Below, one piece after another: positions 14,315 to 24,778 of a stretch of DNA of 64,000 nt. Source of the DNA: Clostridia bacterium (GTDB lineage Bacteria; Bacillota; Clostridia; UMGS1883); NCBI GenBank assembly GCA_017472685.1, contig JAFUOO010000011.1, forward strand, positions 232,850 through 296,849, read 5' to 3'. Within the stretch, counting starts at the first letter, position 1. The number at the start of each line of letters is the position of its first letter. A program made the translations under genes and the position numbers. The notes under the pieces were generated by a model. The model searched no databases, was not told the origin of the DNA, and saw nothing but the letters and a program-made list of their open reading frames with translations.

Positions 14315-17300
14315 TTATTCAGCTTCTAAAATTCTCATTGTGATATCATCCACATACATTTCGCCATACTTTTCGTTGCCGATATTGAAAGTGATTGCAT
14401 TGATGGGGTTATTATCCCAATCGAATGTGTCCTTGTCTACATAATCTTCTGTGTGAGTGATTTCTCTGTAGCCGTCGTGGATAGACATAGTGATTTTCTT
14501 TTCAGAGGGGCTTACCTTAACTGTGAAGTAGTAAAGAGAGCCTGCCATAAGAGCATCGTTATAGTCATGGATATAGAAGCCCTTTTCGGGGTCGAAGTAG
14601 CCAACACCCTTGTGGTAGTCTGCACGTTCAAGACCGTCAGTTTCCATATCTCTCGGGATACCGCCATGGAAAATGTGACTAAGAACATTGCCGTCAAACC
14701 AACGTGTTCTTCTTACATATCCGTTTGTGCCACGACCGTTTTCGTCCTGCCACTGAACATTATGTCTGAACTGGAATGCGCAGGAGGAATCGGAAATGTT
14801 ATTTGCGTAGCCGGGAATGTTGTTGGAAAGTGAGAAGCCGGCGTTTTCAGTGTTGTTCCAGCTGAGCTCGTTGATGTAGCGAATTGTGAACTTTAATTCA
14901 AAATCCTTGCCGTTTGTGTCGGGAAGAGCGTGAGACGCCATTACGCCGCCGTCTGCCTTGTGATAAAGGTGCAGGGCTGTGTTTCCGAAGGGTGCCTTGA
15001 TGATGCCTGCGTAGCAGTCATCTGTAAACTCTTCGGCTCTGCCGTCGTAGTAGCGGTTGCCAACCCAACCGTTAAAGGTATCTTCATCACTATCAAGTAT
15101 GAGTACATCGTCACCTTCATAGGTGAAGTTCTCCTTGAAAAGGTAACCGTCGCCAGCTGTACTCATTGTAAAAGGTGTAGCCATAATGGAGCTATAGGGA
15201 TGCTCAATGCCCATATTCCAGCAAAGAAGCTTTACCTTGTCGCCTTCAGCGAAGGTTGCGGTGTACTCAATTTCGGGCTTGACCTCGTCGTCACCCATTC
15301 TTGAAAGAGAGCCGTCCTCGCGCTTGGGAGCACCAATAATGCCTGTCTGAGGAACGCTGCGAGCAGGAACGGTAATGTCACGTTCAAGATACACATCTAT
15401 AAGAGTGTTGTCCTTGTCGTAGTGAGCAAGACCTGCAGTAACAGTGCCGTCACCGATGGAGATGTTTGTAATATTGAACTTTGCTGTAATAGTTGCTTCG
15501 CCTGTGGGAAGTGCCTCAAGCTTTTCGCCATCCATGTAAAGAGCGGCGTCTGCGAACATTTCGGGGTCATCCTGTGTGATGAAGCCGTCAGCTGCGAAGT
15601 CTGTCATAATACCTGTTTTGTATTCGTAGTTCATCCAGTAACGGTATTCGCCCTGCATCCATAAAAGTCTGGGACCAAGGTTATTTCCGTCTTCATCCAT
15701 TTTGTAGTTATAGATGGCATTGGGACGGGCATTACAAGCCTTGGAGTTTTCTGTTAATGCTTCTCTCTTTGTCCAGGTTGCGCCGTGGTCTTCACTTTCC
15801 CAACGGTAAATTTCGAACATATTGCCGTACTCGCCCATTGTGGGGATGGAAAGGTAGATAACATTTGCATCCTTTGCGTTGTGGTCAAGTGTTAAGCCGC
15901 CACTGTAGCAACGTTCCTGTGTTGCGTTTTCATGCCACCATTTGCCACCATATGTAAGGAAGGTTTTAACCCAGGTCTGAGTGTCACTATCCCAGCGTGC
16001 GTACCAGTAGTAGTGATGGCTTCTGGAGTTGCCGTCAACCTCGCCAACATACCAGGTGGGAAGTGAGCCGTCTTCACCCGGAGGTGTTGCTGTAACGTCA
16101 ACATAAACGATACAGGGCTCGCCCTTTTCGTTGTGCATAATATCCCATGTCCAGCCGCGGCGTTCTGCGTTGCCGCTTCGAGGGTTGAAGGACTGACCTG
16201 TCTGTTCGGAAGCATTAAATACTAAAAGCTCGGGATACTCGTCAACCAAATCAACTGTTATGATACCCCACTGACCGTTTGTGCCGTTGGCACCCTGTGT
16301 GCGGTAGGATTGCTGGTTTTCAAAGGGAAGAGGCTGTAAGAGTCTGTCCTTTGCTGTGTAAAGGTTTTGGTCCTCGATATCGAGATAGATATAGTAGATA
16401 TGGTTTCTCTTATCGTTGTCGGGGTGGTTTGCTGTGAATGTAATATAAATCTTGTTGCGGTCAAAGTCGTAGTCATACTTTGTGTAGGGTCTTCTACCGC
16501 TGTCAGTCTTACCACCGTCGCTCTTGGCATTGGGAGCATCGTTTCCGTCATATGTAGAGTAGCCGTAGGTTGTGTTGGCAAACTGTGTCTGATTCATAAG
16601 TGTTTCGCACTTGCCGTTTTCATCGGGCATGGAGAACTTTGCCAAAGTAGGCTTCCAGTGAACGCCTCTCCAGCCCATGTAGATAACATCGTTGCCGATG
16701 ATGCCCATGTCGTCATGTACCATAAAGACGGAGGGGTAGGTTGCGTAGTACACGTTTGTGTCGTCGGGGGTTACGCTCTGACAAAGATAGAACTGCTCGT
16801 CATTCCATTCGGAAATGTCCTCGGGATTCTTTGTAACACGATAGTACACATAAGCTTCGTTCGTGTGCATTGTGTAAACTGCCATAATTCTGCCGTCGGG
16901 AAGAATTACTACAGCAGGGTTGTTATGGTCGTCACTTTCGAGCTTTTCGTGAATAACAACTCTCTTGTATTCGTCAGTATCGTGGTTGTACTCGCCGATA
17001 ACGATGTCGCCGCCGTCTTCAACCCAGCCCATGTAGGTCTTGTCGTGTTGGAAGGTGTAGCCATTATTTGAGGAGTATAAGCCACTTTCAAAACGGGTTG
17101 CCAGTTCGTCGCCGGGCTGAATGTGTGTACCCGAGGGCTCAACATACCAGTTCCAGCCACCGTTGTTTGTAACAACTGTGTTTTCGCTTGTTTTGGGAAG
17201 GTTTGTAACCTCGCGAACCTTAACTGTTGCGGAAATTGTTGTTTCTTCTAAGCCTTCAATATTACCTGTAACTTCGTATTCGCCAACAGTGTCGTTGTCA

Positions 17301-19231
17301 ACATTGGAGGTGTCCCATGTAATATTGGAAGTAACGGTCTGGTCGTCGGAGAAGGTGAGACGGACTGTTGCGGGCAGGTTGATTGTGGAATCACCCTGTA
17401 CCACAACTGCTACGATGTCGTCATAGGATTTAAGCTCTACCTCGTTATAGCGCACGTCAAGTGTGCTGTCGCCTGTTACCTTGATAGAGGGAGCGTAGCT
17501 AACGTCTTCCATAATGTAGAGAGTGCCTTCATGTTCGATAAGCTTGGGAAGGTAAGACGCTGTGTATGTAGAGCCTGTTGTGCACTTTAAGGTGTAATCG
17601 TCAGCCACGTTTTCGCCCTCTTCATCAACGGGAGAAACAGTAATCATGCTGAAACCGTCAATCCAGTGAGAGCGGAAGTCAGTAACTTTTACGTCGCCTG
17701 AGAAGAACATTCTGTCGATTGCAGTTACATTGCTGCCACGGAATGCAGCGGGAGAGGGGGTGAGCTGTACAAAGCTGTCGCCATCTGCGGAAAGATAAAG
17801 GTTATATGTCTTATTTGTAACGTCAATTTCTGTTCTTAAGAGATATTCTGCGCCGTATTCGCATACTACGTCTGAGGCTACCCAGGAGCCGTTGTAGTAC
17901 TCAAATACATACTCGCCATCTGCGTTTTTGTTTACAAACATTCTTGTAAGGGCTGCCGCAGAGGCGAAGGCTGTTGTGGAGCTGTCGCCGTACATAATGA
18001 GCATGTTTGTGCCGTCTGCTACTGTGAAGGCTGTATCAAAAATTGCAGTGCCGCCACCAACAGAGAGGGCAATGTCATTATAGCTTCCGAAGTTTGCGCC
18101 GTCGGAATTGCCCGAGGAGGTGAAACGGGAAAGAGCAGAGTCGCAGGAAAGAAGTGTGGGTGAAACGCTTAAGTTAACCTCGTCTACCTTTGCCGTGTAG
18201 GTGTCACCCTCCTGCGTCCAGGTAACAGGAACATAAAGCTCTCTGCCTGCGTCGGTTGTTGCAAGAAGCTTATTGGGAAGAGCAGCCTTGCCGCCCTTAA
18301 TAATCGGGTGAACATCTACCGATGCTACCGACTCAATTACGATGGGAGAGTATGTAACGTTAATTACGTTTTCGCCTGCGGAAAGAACAAGTTCAACCTC
18401 TTCGCGGGCGAAGTATTCGTTACCTTCTGTAATTACCATGGGAGCGAGGTCTTCAGTGACTTCAAAGCTGTCACCTGCATAAAGACCTGTTATTGTGTTG
18501 CTGCCGAGAGCTTCGCCATCGGAAGCTGTTATATTTAACTTTACAGTTGCACCCTGACCGAACTTCAATGTAAGTGTGGGGGCATTACTTCCTCCGTTTT
18601 TACCGTTGAAAACTACCTTGAAAACTTCGCTGTTGCCTGTTGTTTGTGTGTTTGTGTGAGCAAGAGCAAAGGATGCACCACTCTGGGTAAGGTCACGGTA
18701 GTTTTCGTTCATGTAGTCTGTTACATCAAAGGTAACCTTGCCTGTGCCTGTTACAGATTGAATATCTGCAATGATTGCATCCTCAGGGATAACTGTCTGT
18801 GTGGATGTAATATTGTATTCAGGTACAACGAGTGAACTAGGCTCGGGGTATGCTGTTTCATTCCACGCTGTGTTGTCGATTGCAAACAGTGTAAGGTCGG
18901 GCTGATTTGTGTTAGCGGCCTGTGCACAGTTAACGGTAAGGGTAGCGTTTGTTATGATGCTGCCTTCCCGGAGCTGCTCGGCTGTAAAAGCATTTGACAA
19001 ATCAAAGCCGATGTAACCGTTACGCTGATTCCAGTTGGAATGATAAACATAAAGGTTTGTAGCGTCGTAGCTGCCTGAGAACGTATCTGTTATTGACTGT
19101 GTGCTCAGGTTTGCTGTCATGGTTTTTGTAGCTGTGATGGTAACCGTGTTGTCCTCTGCAATAGCCGGGAGTGCGGGAATTACACTTACAACCATACACA
19201 AAGCTACAATGAATGATAAAACTTTTTTCAT
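14315..19231 (-). CDS. Giant secreted BNR-4-type propeller protein (putative polysaccharide-active), paralogue 1
   Basis: A 1638-residue secreted protein. Residues 1-25 are a signal peptide; 27-225 resemble a DNRLRE/CBM96-like domain with a Thr- and Asn-rich beta pattern. 560-685 include a bacterial Ig-like (Big_4) unit with the VTWDT/VGEYEVTG pattern. From about 690 a BNR-4-type beta-propeller begins (NGGWNWYVEPSG; DDHNNPAV near 769; RRPYTKYDYDFDRNKIYITF). The C-terminal 300 residues look like a concanavalin-type beta-sandwich. BNR-4 domains include ulvan lyases (PL24/PL25) and related proteins, so a lyase or glycan-binding role is plausible but unproven. No sortase motif, dockerin or SLH domain is visible. 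Paralogue of the next gene. Confidence 0.75.
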   Translation of the reverse strand: MKKVLSFIVALCMVVSVIPALPAIAEDNTVTITATKTMTANLSTQSITDTFSGSYDATNLYVYHSNWNQRNGYIGFDLSNAFTAEQLREGSIITNATLTVNCAQAANTNQPDLTLFAIDNTAWNETAYPEPSSLVVPEYNITSTQTVIPEDAIIADIQSVTGTGKVTFDVTDYMNENYRDLTQSGASFALAHTNTQTTGNSEVFKVVFNGKNGGSNAPTLTLKFGQGATVKLNITASDGEALGSNTITGLYAGDSFEVTEDLAPMVITEGNEYFAREEVELVLSAGENVINVTYSPIVIESVASVDVHPIIKGGKAALPNKLLATTDAGRELYVPVTWTQEGDTYTAKVDEVNLSVSPTLLSCDSALSRFTSSGNSDGANFGSYNDIALSVGGGTAIFDTAFTVADGTNMLIMYGDSSTTAFASAAALTRMFVNKNADGEYVFEYYNGSWVASDVVCEYGAEYLLRTEIDVTNKTYNLYLSADGDSFVQLTPSPAAFRGSNVTAIDRMFFSGDVKVTDFRSHWIDGFSMITVSPVDEEGENVADDYTLKCTTGSTYTASYLPKLIEHEGTLYIMEDVSYAPSIKVTGDSTLDVRYNEVELKSYDDIVAVVVQGDSTINLPATVRLTFSDDQTVTSNITWDTSNVDNDTVGEYEVTGNIEGLEETTISATVKVREVTNLPKTSENTVVTNNGGWNWYVEPSGTHIQPGDELATRFESGLYSSNNGYTFQHDKTYMGWVEDGGDIVIGEYNHDTDEYKRVVIHEKLESDDHNNPAVVILPDGRIMAVYTMHTNEAYVYYRVTKNPEDISEWNDEQFYLCQSVTPDDTNVYYATYPSVFMVHDDMGIIGNDVIYMGWRGVHWKPTLAKFSMPDENGKCETLMNQTQFANTTYGYSTYDGNDAPNAKSDGGKTDSGRRPYTKYDYDFDRNKIYITFTANHPDNDKRNHIYYIYLDIEDQNLYTAKDRLLQPLPFENQQSYRTQGANGTNGQWGIITVDLVDEYPELLVFNASEQTGQSFNPRSGNAERRGWTWDIMHNEKGEPCIVYVDVTATPPGEDGSLPTWYVGEVDGNSRSHHYYWYARWDSDTQTWVKTFLTYGGKWWHENATQERCYSGGLTLDHNAKDANVIYLSIPTMGEYGNMFEIYRWESEDHGATWTKREALTENSKACNARPNAIYNYKMDEDGNNLGPRLLWMQGEYRYWMNYEYKTGIMTDFAADGFITQDDPEMFADAALYMDGEKLEALPTGEATITAKFNITNISIGDGTVTAGLAHYDKDNTLIDVYLERDITVPARSVPQTGIIGAPKREDGSLSRMGDDEVKPEIEYTATFAEGDKVKLLCWNMGIEHPYSSIMATPFTMSTAGDGYLFKENFTYEGDDVLILDSDEDTFNGWVGNRYYDGRAEEFTDDCYAGIIKAPFGNTALHLYHKADGGVMASHALPDTNGKDFELKFTIRYINELSWNNTENAGFSLSNNIPGYANNISDSSCAFQFRHNVQWQDENGRGTNGYVRRTRWFDGNVLSHIFHGGIPRDMETDGLERADYHKGVGYFDPEKGFYIHDYNDALMAGSLYYFTVKVSPSEKKITMSIHDGYREITHTEDYVDKDTFDWDNNPINAITFNIGNEKYGEMYVDDITMRILEAE

Positions 19232-19262
19232 GGCTTTCCTCCTGTAAAATATAGTTATCTAT

Positions 19263-19291
19263 ATTATATACCTTCGGGAAAATAAAGTCAA
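19263..19291 (-). promoter_or_regulatory. SigA promoter of BNR-4 paralogue 1
   Basis: On the minus strand TTGACT (19291-19286), 17-bp spacer, TATAAT (19268-19263), ahead of AGGAGGAAAGCC and the ATG at 19231. The two paralogues are therefore separate transcripts. Confidence 0.8.
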
Positions 19292-19301
19292 TGGAATAGA
19301 A

Positions 19302-19331
19302 AAAACAAGGCGGAAAAATCCGCCTTGTTTT
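19302..19331 (-). terminator. Terminator of BNR-4 paralogue 2
   Basis: AAAACAAGGCGGA-AAAA-TCCGCCTTGTTTT, a 13-pair stem just past the stop at 19347. Confidence 0.85.
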
Positions 19332-19346
19332 AGGTGAAATATTTAA

Positions 19347-22300
19347 TTATTCCATGATTTCAACAGTTACGTCGTCTACATAGATTTCGCCCCACTTTTC
19401 GCCACTTACGCTGAAGGTGATTGTGTCAATGGGGTTAGCGTCCCAGTCATAGCTTGTTGCATCCACATACTGTGTGGAGTGGTAAGCTGTTCTGTGACCG
19501 TCATAGATAGAGAAATCAATTGTCTTATTAGCGGGAGAAACGTTGATTGTTACTTCGTAGTTGCTACCTGTCATAAGACCGTCGTACTGGTTGCCTCTGC
19601 CCTGTTCGGAATATACGCTGTTGCCGAAAATCCAGCTGAGGTTATTGCCGTCAAACCAACGTGTGGGACGGATGTAACCTGTGGAGCTTCTGCCGTTATA
19701 GTGAGACCAGCTTGTGCCGTGTCTGAACTGGATTGCACAGGGTGTTGCGTCACCGTCGTTGTAAACGGGTACACCATGAGAAAGTGTGAAGCCTGCGTTT
19801 GTTGTGTTGTTCCAGCTCATTTCGTCGATATAACGCATACTGAATTTAATCTGATAGTCCTTCCCCTCTGTGTCGGGAAGTGCATGGGATGCCATAATGC
19901 CGCTTCCATCAGAGGAAATGCCGTAAAGATGCAAGCCTGTATTGCCAAAGGGTGCCTTTGTAATTGCGGCATAGTTGTTATCTGCAATTGCGGAATTGGC
20001 TACACCATAGGTCTTACTTACCCAACCGTTGTAGGTTGTTTCGTCATCGTTTAAGATGAGCTTTTCCTCTCCTTCGTATGTGAAGGTGTCAACGAATGCA
20101 AACTTGTTGCCTTCTGTGCTCATTTCAAATACTACAGAAGTAATGTCGCTGAAGGGATGCTCAATGCCACTGTTCCAAGCAAAGAGCTTAACACTATCGC
20201 CTTCATTGAAAGTAGCGCTGTATTCAATCTCTTCAACTATTTCTGCTGTACCCATGGGGGAGAGACCGCCGTCAGCTGTTTTGGGTGCGCCTACCATACC
20301 AATCTGGGGTACGCTGCGGGCAGGAATTACAGCATCCTTTGTTGTAACCTTTACAAGTGCACCCTCGCTGTTGTAGTGAGCAAGTGCAAGGTAAACCTCA
20401 CCGTCACCGATGGAGATGTTTGTAATGTTGAACTTACCTGTTACGGTTGCATCACCTGTGGGAAGCTTTTCAAGCTTTTCGCCATCGGAGTAAAGATAAG
20501 CATCTGCAAACATTTCGGGGTCATCCTGTGTGATGAAGCCATCAGCGGCAAAGTCTGTCCATACGCCTGTCTTGTATTCGTAGTTCATCCAGTAGCGGTA
20601 TTCGCCGCTCTTCCAAAGAAGTCTGGGACCTGCGTGATTTCCGTCTTCGTCAACCTTATAGTTGTAGATTGCGTTGGGACGAACGTTATTGATCTTACTG
20701 TTTTCAGTGATGGGCTCACGGGTGGTCCAGGTTGCGCCGTGGTCATCACTTTCCCAACGGTAAATTTCGAAAATGTTACCGTGCTCGCCCATTGTGGGGA
20801 TGGAAAGGAAGATAACGTTAGCGTCTGTCGCATTGTGGTCAAAGGTTAAGCCGCCACTGTAGCAACGCTCCTGTGTAGCGTTTTCGTGCCACCACTTGCC
20901 GCCGTAGGTAAGGAAGGTCTTAACCCAGGTTTCTGTGTCGGAATCCCACCTTGCGTACCAGTAATAATGGTGGCTGCGTGTGGAGTCATTGATGGAAGGA
21001 CCGTAGGAAGTGGGCAATTCACCGTTGGGGCCGGGTGCTGTTGCCGCTACGTCAACGTATACGATACAGGGCTCACCCTTTTCGTTAACCTTAATGTCCC
21101 ATGTCCAGCCGCGGCGTTCGCCACCGGAGGAGAGCTGCTCGTTAGCATCAAACACTAAAAGCTCGGGATAATTGTCAACAAGGTCGTTTGTGATAATGCC
21201 CCACTGACCGTTGGAGCCTGCTGCACCCTGTGATGCATATTCAGCTCTGTTCTCTTCGGGAAGAGGCTGCAGGTAGTTGCCCTTTGCAGTGTAAAGGCTC
21301 TGGTCGTTGATGTCAAATGTAACGTAGTAAATGTTATTGTTTACATCGTTATCGGGGTGGTTTGCAGTAAATGTGATATAAATCTTACTGCGGTCAAAGT
21401 CATAGTCATACTTTGTGTAGGGTCTTCTGCCGCTGTCGCTTCTGCCGCCGTCAGCATAGGAGCCTGTATTATAGGTTGTGTTTGCAAACTGTGTCTGACC
21501 CATGATAGTTTCTACAACACCATTTTCATCCGGAATTGAGAACTTTGCAAGTGTAGGCTTCCAGTGAACGCCTCTCCAGCCTACGTAGATAACATCGTTA
21601 CCAACTATGCCCTCGTCGTCATGAACGATGAATACGGAGGGGTAGGTTGCGTTGTAGGTGGAATTTTCCACCTGGGTGTAGCAGTGGTAGTACTGCCAGT
21701 CGTTCCATTCTGTGATATCCTCGGGATTCTTGGATACGCAGTAGTACATTCTGTCTTCTGTTGTGTGCTTGGAGTAGAATATCATAATTCTGCCGTCGGG
21801 GAGCACAACAACTGCGGGGTTGTTGTGGTCATCGGCCTCTAAGAATTCGTGAACAACAACTCTCTTGTAGGTGTCATTGTCGTGGTCATATTCGCCCACT
21901 ACGATAGTACCCTCGTCTTCAACCCAGCCCATGTAGGTCTTGTCGTGCTGGAATACGTAGCCATTGTTGGAGGAATACTGACCGGATTCATATCTTGTTG
22001 CAAGTGCGTCACCGGGCTGGATATGTGTACCCGAGGGCTCAACATACCAGTTCCAGCCACCGTTATTTGTTACAACTGTGTTTTCTGTTGTTTTGTCGAG
22101 AATTTCAAGGTCACGAACGTTAACCGTTGCAGTTGCCTTCATTTCAACACCGTCGATTGTGCCAACTGCTTCGTATTCGCCAATGCTTTCTGTGTCAACC
22201 TCTGTTGTGTCCCAGGTTACGGGATAGAGAATTTTCTGACCGTCAGAGAATACCATCTTAACCTGTGTGGGAAGGTTGATTGCAGCATCGCCGCGAACGT

Positions 22301-24674
22301 GGTTAACGTAGGGAGCTTCAAACTCTACCATTTCAACCTCGTGGTATGTAACGGTGAGTGTGTCTTCACCTTCTGCTACAACCAATGTAGGTGTTACGTT
22401 AACATCCTCTAAAAGATAGAGTGTGTCGCCGTCTTCAATCATTTGGGGAGCGGAATAGTCTGCGTATTCAACGCCTGTTGCCGCTTTTACTCTGTAGCCG
22501 TCACGGATGGAGGCGTTATTTTCGTTAACGTATTCAACGTTAAGATAGCTGAAGCCATCAATCCATGCTGTCTTATGGCTTGTGAAGGAAACGGAGCCTG
22601 TGGAAATCATTCTGTCGACAGAAGTAAGAGCGCTATTACGGAATGCCGCCGGAGCGGGAGTAACGTTGATGAAATCTCCGCCATTTGCACTGATTGCCAT
22701 TGTATACTTTTTGTTTGTAATGTCGATTGTTGTGCGAAGAGTGTATTCTACGTTATAGTCGCAGTTAACGGAGGAGGTTTTCCATTCGCCGTCGTGGTAT
22801 TCAAACACATATTCGCCGTTTGCCTGGGTGTTCATGTAACGAAGGAGCGCACCTGCACCTGAGAAGTTGTTTGTTGATGCGTTGCCGTACATGATAAGCT
22901 TGTTTGTGCCCGATGCTGCCGTAAACTTTGCTTCGGCAACGATAACGCCGCCGTTATAATTGTTTATGTAGTTATAAAGACCGAAGTTGGCACTGTCGGA
23001 ATTGTCGCCTGCATGCCAATAGGTTTCAACTTCATGGTCGTAGCCGAATACTGTTACATTAACTGCTACATCCTTTGTGAGAACTTCTGCGCCTTCTGCA
23101 AAGGTTACGGAAACCGTGCCTTTAACTGTAACTGCTTCGTCAAGAGGGTAGGAGGAAGGCTCATCCCATTCAATTGCACCATCAACGATGGAGCCCAGTG
23201 TGCCTTCAACCTTTACTGTGGAAGGAAGGACGGGAGTGTAGTCAGCTGTAGTTACAACATCATCAATGGGAGAAACCGTCTTGATTGATTCTGTGATAAT
23301 CTCGTCAGCCTCTTCGATTTCGTAAAGACCGAAATTGGAAACCACTCTGCCCACTGCCCATGCAAGGTGCACACGGACAAATTCGTCGCTTGCTGTAAAA
23401 ACAAGGTTGTTTTTGCCCTTTACAGAAGTGTTCTGGTCACGGAGCTTGTTTGTTGTAGTGGAGCTGTCTGTAGTGTTGCTTTCTGTAACGCGTGCCCATT
23501 CGATAGCATCGTCAAGTGTGAAGGTGAGGAAATATGTTTTGCCTATTTCCACATCCCATGCACGGTAGAGGCATTCTGCAGCGTTACTGCCACCGTCGCC
23601 TGTGATTGTGAGGGCGTTATCTTCTGCCTTGAAGTTTGCACTATTGGCTGCAGTGTTATCACCTGCATACCAGCCTGCCAAGCCGTAGGCAAAGTTATGG
23701 TTGGGGATAAGATTGTCTGTTTTAACGTTGTACTGTAATCCGTCGTATGCAACAATATCGCCTGTTTCGTATTCGCCTGTGTTGGAAACGGGAGAAAGCT
23801 CAATTGTACCGGACTCGGAAAGAGTTGTTTCTTCTGCCGCATAGAGCACGTTTTCACCGTTAGCAGAATACGCAAATGCGCTGAAGGTTACGCCATCCGC
23901 TTCCGCGGAGTCATAGCGCTTTGTTTCTGTTTTGACAACCTCGTCGCCCAAGGTGTAGGTTGCTGTAACCTCAACCGTTGTTGCGCTGTTGATTACTGTG
24001 CCGATTGTAAGGTTTGCAAAGCCGATGTGTGCCCAGTTGGAATACATGCCTCCTGTTGCCTTGATTGACTTGAAGCCGTTGATAGTGCCGTTAACAGTTT
24101 CGGAATAAACCTTTGTGCCGGACACGTAGTATTCAGCCACATGCGTTGAATCGTCGTTGTTGTAAGCGACAATTGCCAAATCGGTGTAGTTGTTCATCCA
24201 GCCAAACTTTTGATTTTCGGTTACGGCTGTGAAGTTTTTGTCCAGATTTGTTGAGGCTATTATATTGTCATTGGTGTCATAGAATGTGAAGTCGTAATAG
24301 CAGTCGTTTGCACCCTCCTGCCATTTGTGCTTCCATTCGATAACAAGCACATCTACGTCACGGGTTGCTTCCTGAACTTCGGCTGATGCTGTTACCGCAC
24401 CTGTACAATCTACGCCTGAGGTGTAGAACTGCAAAACATCGTAGCCGTCATAGGTTCTTAAGTTGGCGTAGCTGCCGCTTGATGTCCAGCCGTCCCAGTT
24501 CTGGGAAACTGCTGCATCGTATAAATTGCCCTTATCGGGTGCAGACCACACAACCTCGCCGTGAAGCGTGTCAAGAACGGTTGTGGTTTCTGCGGCACTT
24601 GTACCGATTGCAGGAATGATGGAAATAACCATTATAAGAGCAATCAGCAGTGCCGAAAATCTTTTCATTTTCAT
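19347..24674 (-). CDS. Giant secreted BNR-4-type propeller protein, paralogue 2
   Basis: A 1775-residue secreted protein that shares the central and C-terminal architecture of its neighbour: a Big_4 Ig-like unit, then the BNR-4 propeller (NGGWNWYVEPSG near 875; DDHNNPAVVVLPDGR near 948; TDSGRRPYTKYDYDFDR) and a C-terminal beta-sandwich ending in VDDVTVEIM. The amino half differs. After the signal peptide it has a LamG-like region, then a CBM-like block (YNVKTDNLIPNHNFAYGLAGWYAGD) in place of the DNRLRE-like domain. The same polysaccharide target with different binding modules is a reasonable inference. AAGGAGGAAAAC precedes the start. No wall anchor is visible. Confidence 0.75.
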   Translation of the reverse strand: MKMKRFSALLIALIMVISIIPAIGTSAAETTTVLDTLHGEVVWSAPDKGNLYDAAVSQNWDGWTSSGSYANLRTYDGYDVLQFYTSGVDCTGAVTASAEVQEATRDVDVLVIEWKHKWQEGANDCYYDFTFYDTNDNIIASTNLDKNFTAVTENQKFGWMNNYTDLAIVAYNNDDSTHVAEYYVSGTKVYSETVNGTINGFKSIKATGGMYSNWAHIGFANLTIGTVINSATTVEVTATYTLGDEVVKTETKRYDSAEADGVTFSAFAYSANGENVLYAAEETTLSESGTIELSPVSNTGEYETGDIVAYDGLQYNVKTDNLIPNHNFAYGLAGWYAGDNTAANSANFKAEDNALTITGDGGSNAAECLYRAWDVEIGKTYFLTFTLDDAIEWARVTESNTTDSSTTTNKLRDQNTSVKGKNNLVFTASDEFVRVHLAWAVGRVVSNFGLYEIEEADEIITESIKTVSPIDDVVTTADYTPVLPSTVKVEGTLGSIVDGAIEWDEPSSYPLDEAVTVKGTVSVTFAEGAEVLTKDVAVNVTVFGYDHEVETYWHAGDNSDSANFGLYNYINNYNGGVIVAEAKFTAASGTNKLIMYGNASTNNFSGAGALLRYMNTQANGEYVFEYHDGEWKTSSVNCDYNVEYTLRTTIDITNKKYTMAISANGGDFINVTPAPAAFRNSALTSVDRMISTGSVSFTSHKTAWIDGFSYLNVEYVNENNASIRDGYRVKAATGVEYADYSAPQMIEDGDTLYLLEDVNVTPTLVVAEGEDTLTVTYHEVEMVEFEAPYVNHVRGDAAINLPTQVKMVFSDGQKILYPVTWDTTEVDTESIGEYEAVGTIDGVEMKATATVNVRDLEILDKTTENTVVTNNGGWNWYVEPSGTHIQPGDALATRYESGQYSSNNGYVFQHDKTYMGWVEDEGTIVVGEYDHDNDTYKRVVVHEFLEADDHNNPAVVVLPDGRIMIFYSKHTTEDRMYYCVSKNPEDITEWNDWQYYHCYTQVENSTYNATYPSVFIVHDDEGIVGNDVIYVGWRGVHWKPTLAKFSIPDENGVVETIMGQTQFANTTYNTGSYADGGRSDSGRRPYTKYDYDFDRSKIYITFTANHPDNDVNNNIYYVTFDINDQSLYTAKGNYLQPLPEENRAEYASQGAAGSNGQWGIITNDLVDNYPELLVFDANEQLSSGGERRGWTWDIKVNEKGEPCIVYVDVAATAPGPNGELPTSYGPSINDSTRSHHYYWYARWDSDTETWVKTFLTYGGKWWHENATQERCYSGGLTFDHNATDANVIFLSIPTMGEHGNIFEIYRWESDDHGATWTTREPITENSKINNVRPNAIYNYKVDEDGNHAGPRLLWKSGEYRYWMNYEYKTGVWTDFAADGFITQDDPEMFADAYLYSDGEKLEKLPTGDATVTGKFNITNISIGDGEVYLALAHYNSEGALVKVTTKDAVIPARSVPQIGMVGAPKTADGGLSPMGTAEIVEEIEYSATFNEGDSVKLFAWNSGIEHPFSDITSVVFEMSTEGNKFAFVDTFTYEGEEKLILNDDETTYNGWVSKTYGVANSAIADNNYAAITKAPFGNTGLHLYGISSDGSGIMASHALPDTEGKDYQIKFSMRYIDEMSWNNTTNAGFTLSHGVPVYNDGDATPCAIQFRHGTSWSHYNGRSSTGYIRPTRWFDGNNLSWIFGNSVYSEQGRGNQYDGLMTGSNYEVTINVSPANKTIDFSIYDGHRTAYHSTQYVDATSYDWDANPIDTITFSVSGEKWGEIYVDDVTVEIME

Positions 24675-24740
24675 AGTTTTCCTCCTTATGAAATATTATA
24701 AGTACATTCTACTATTTTTTGAACAAACTGTCAATAAAAT

Positions 24741-24778
24741 GCACAAAAAAAGCACGTACGAACGTGCTTTTTTTGTGC
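24741..24778 (-). terminator. Terminator of the PAP2 phosphatase gene
   Basis: GCACAAAAAAAGCACG and CGTGCTTTTTTTGTGC form a 16-pair stem overlapping the minus-strand stop codon. Confidence 0.8.

Noticed and set aside
14453..24619. Many open frames opposite the two giant secreted genes, some over 180 codons and rich in Cys and Val
   Set aside because: They mirror the regular codon use of the minus-strand genes, lack ribosome sites, and look like antisense shadows.
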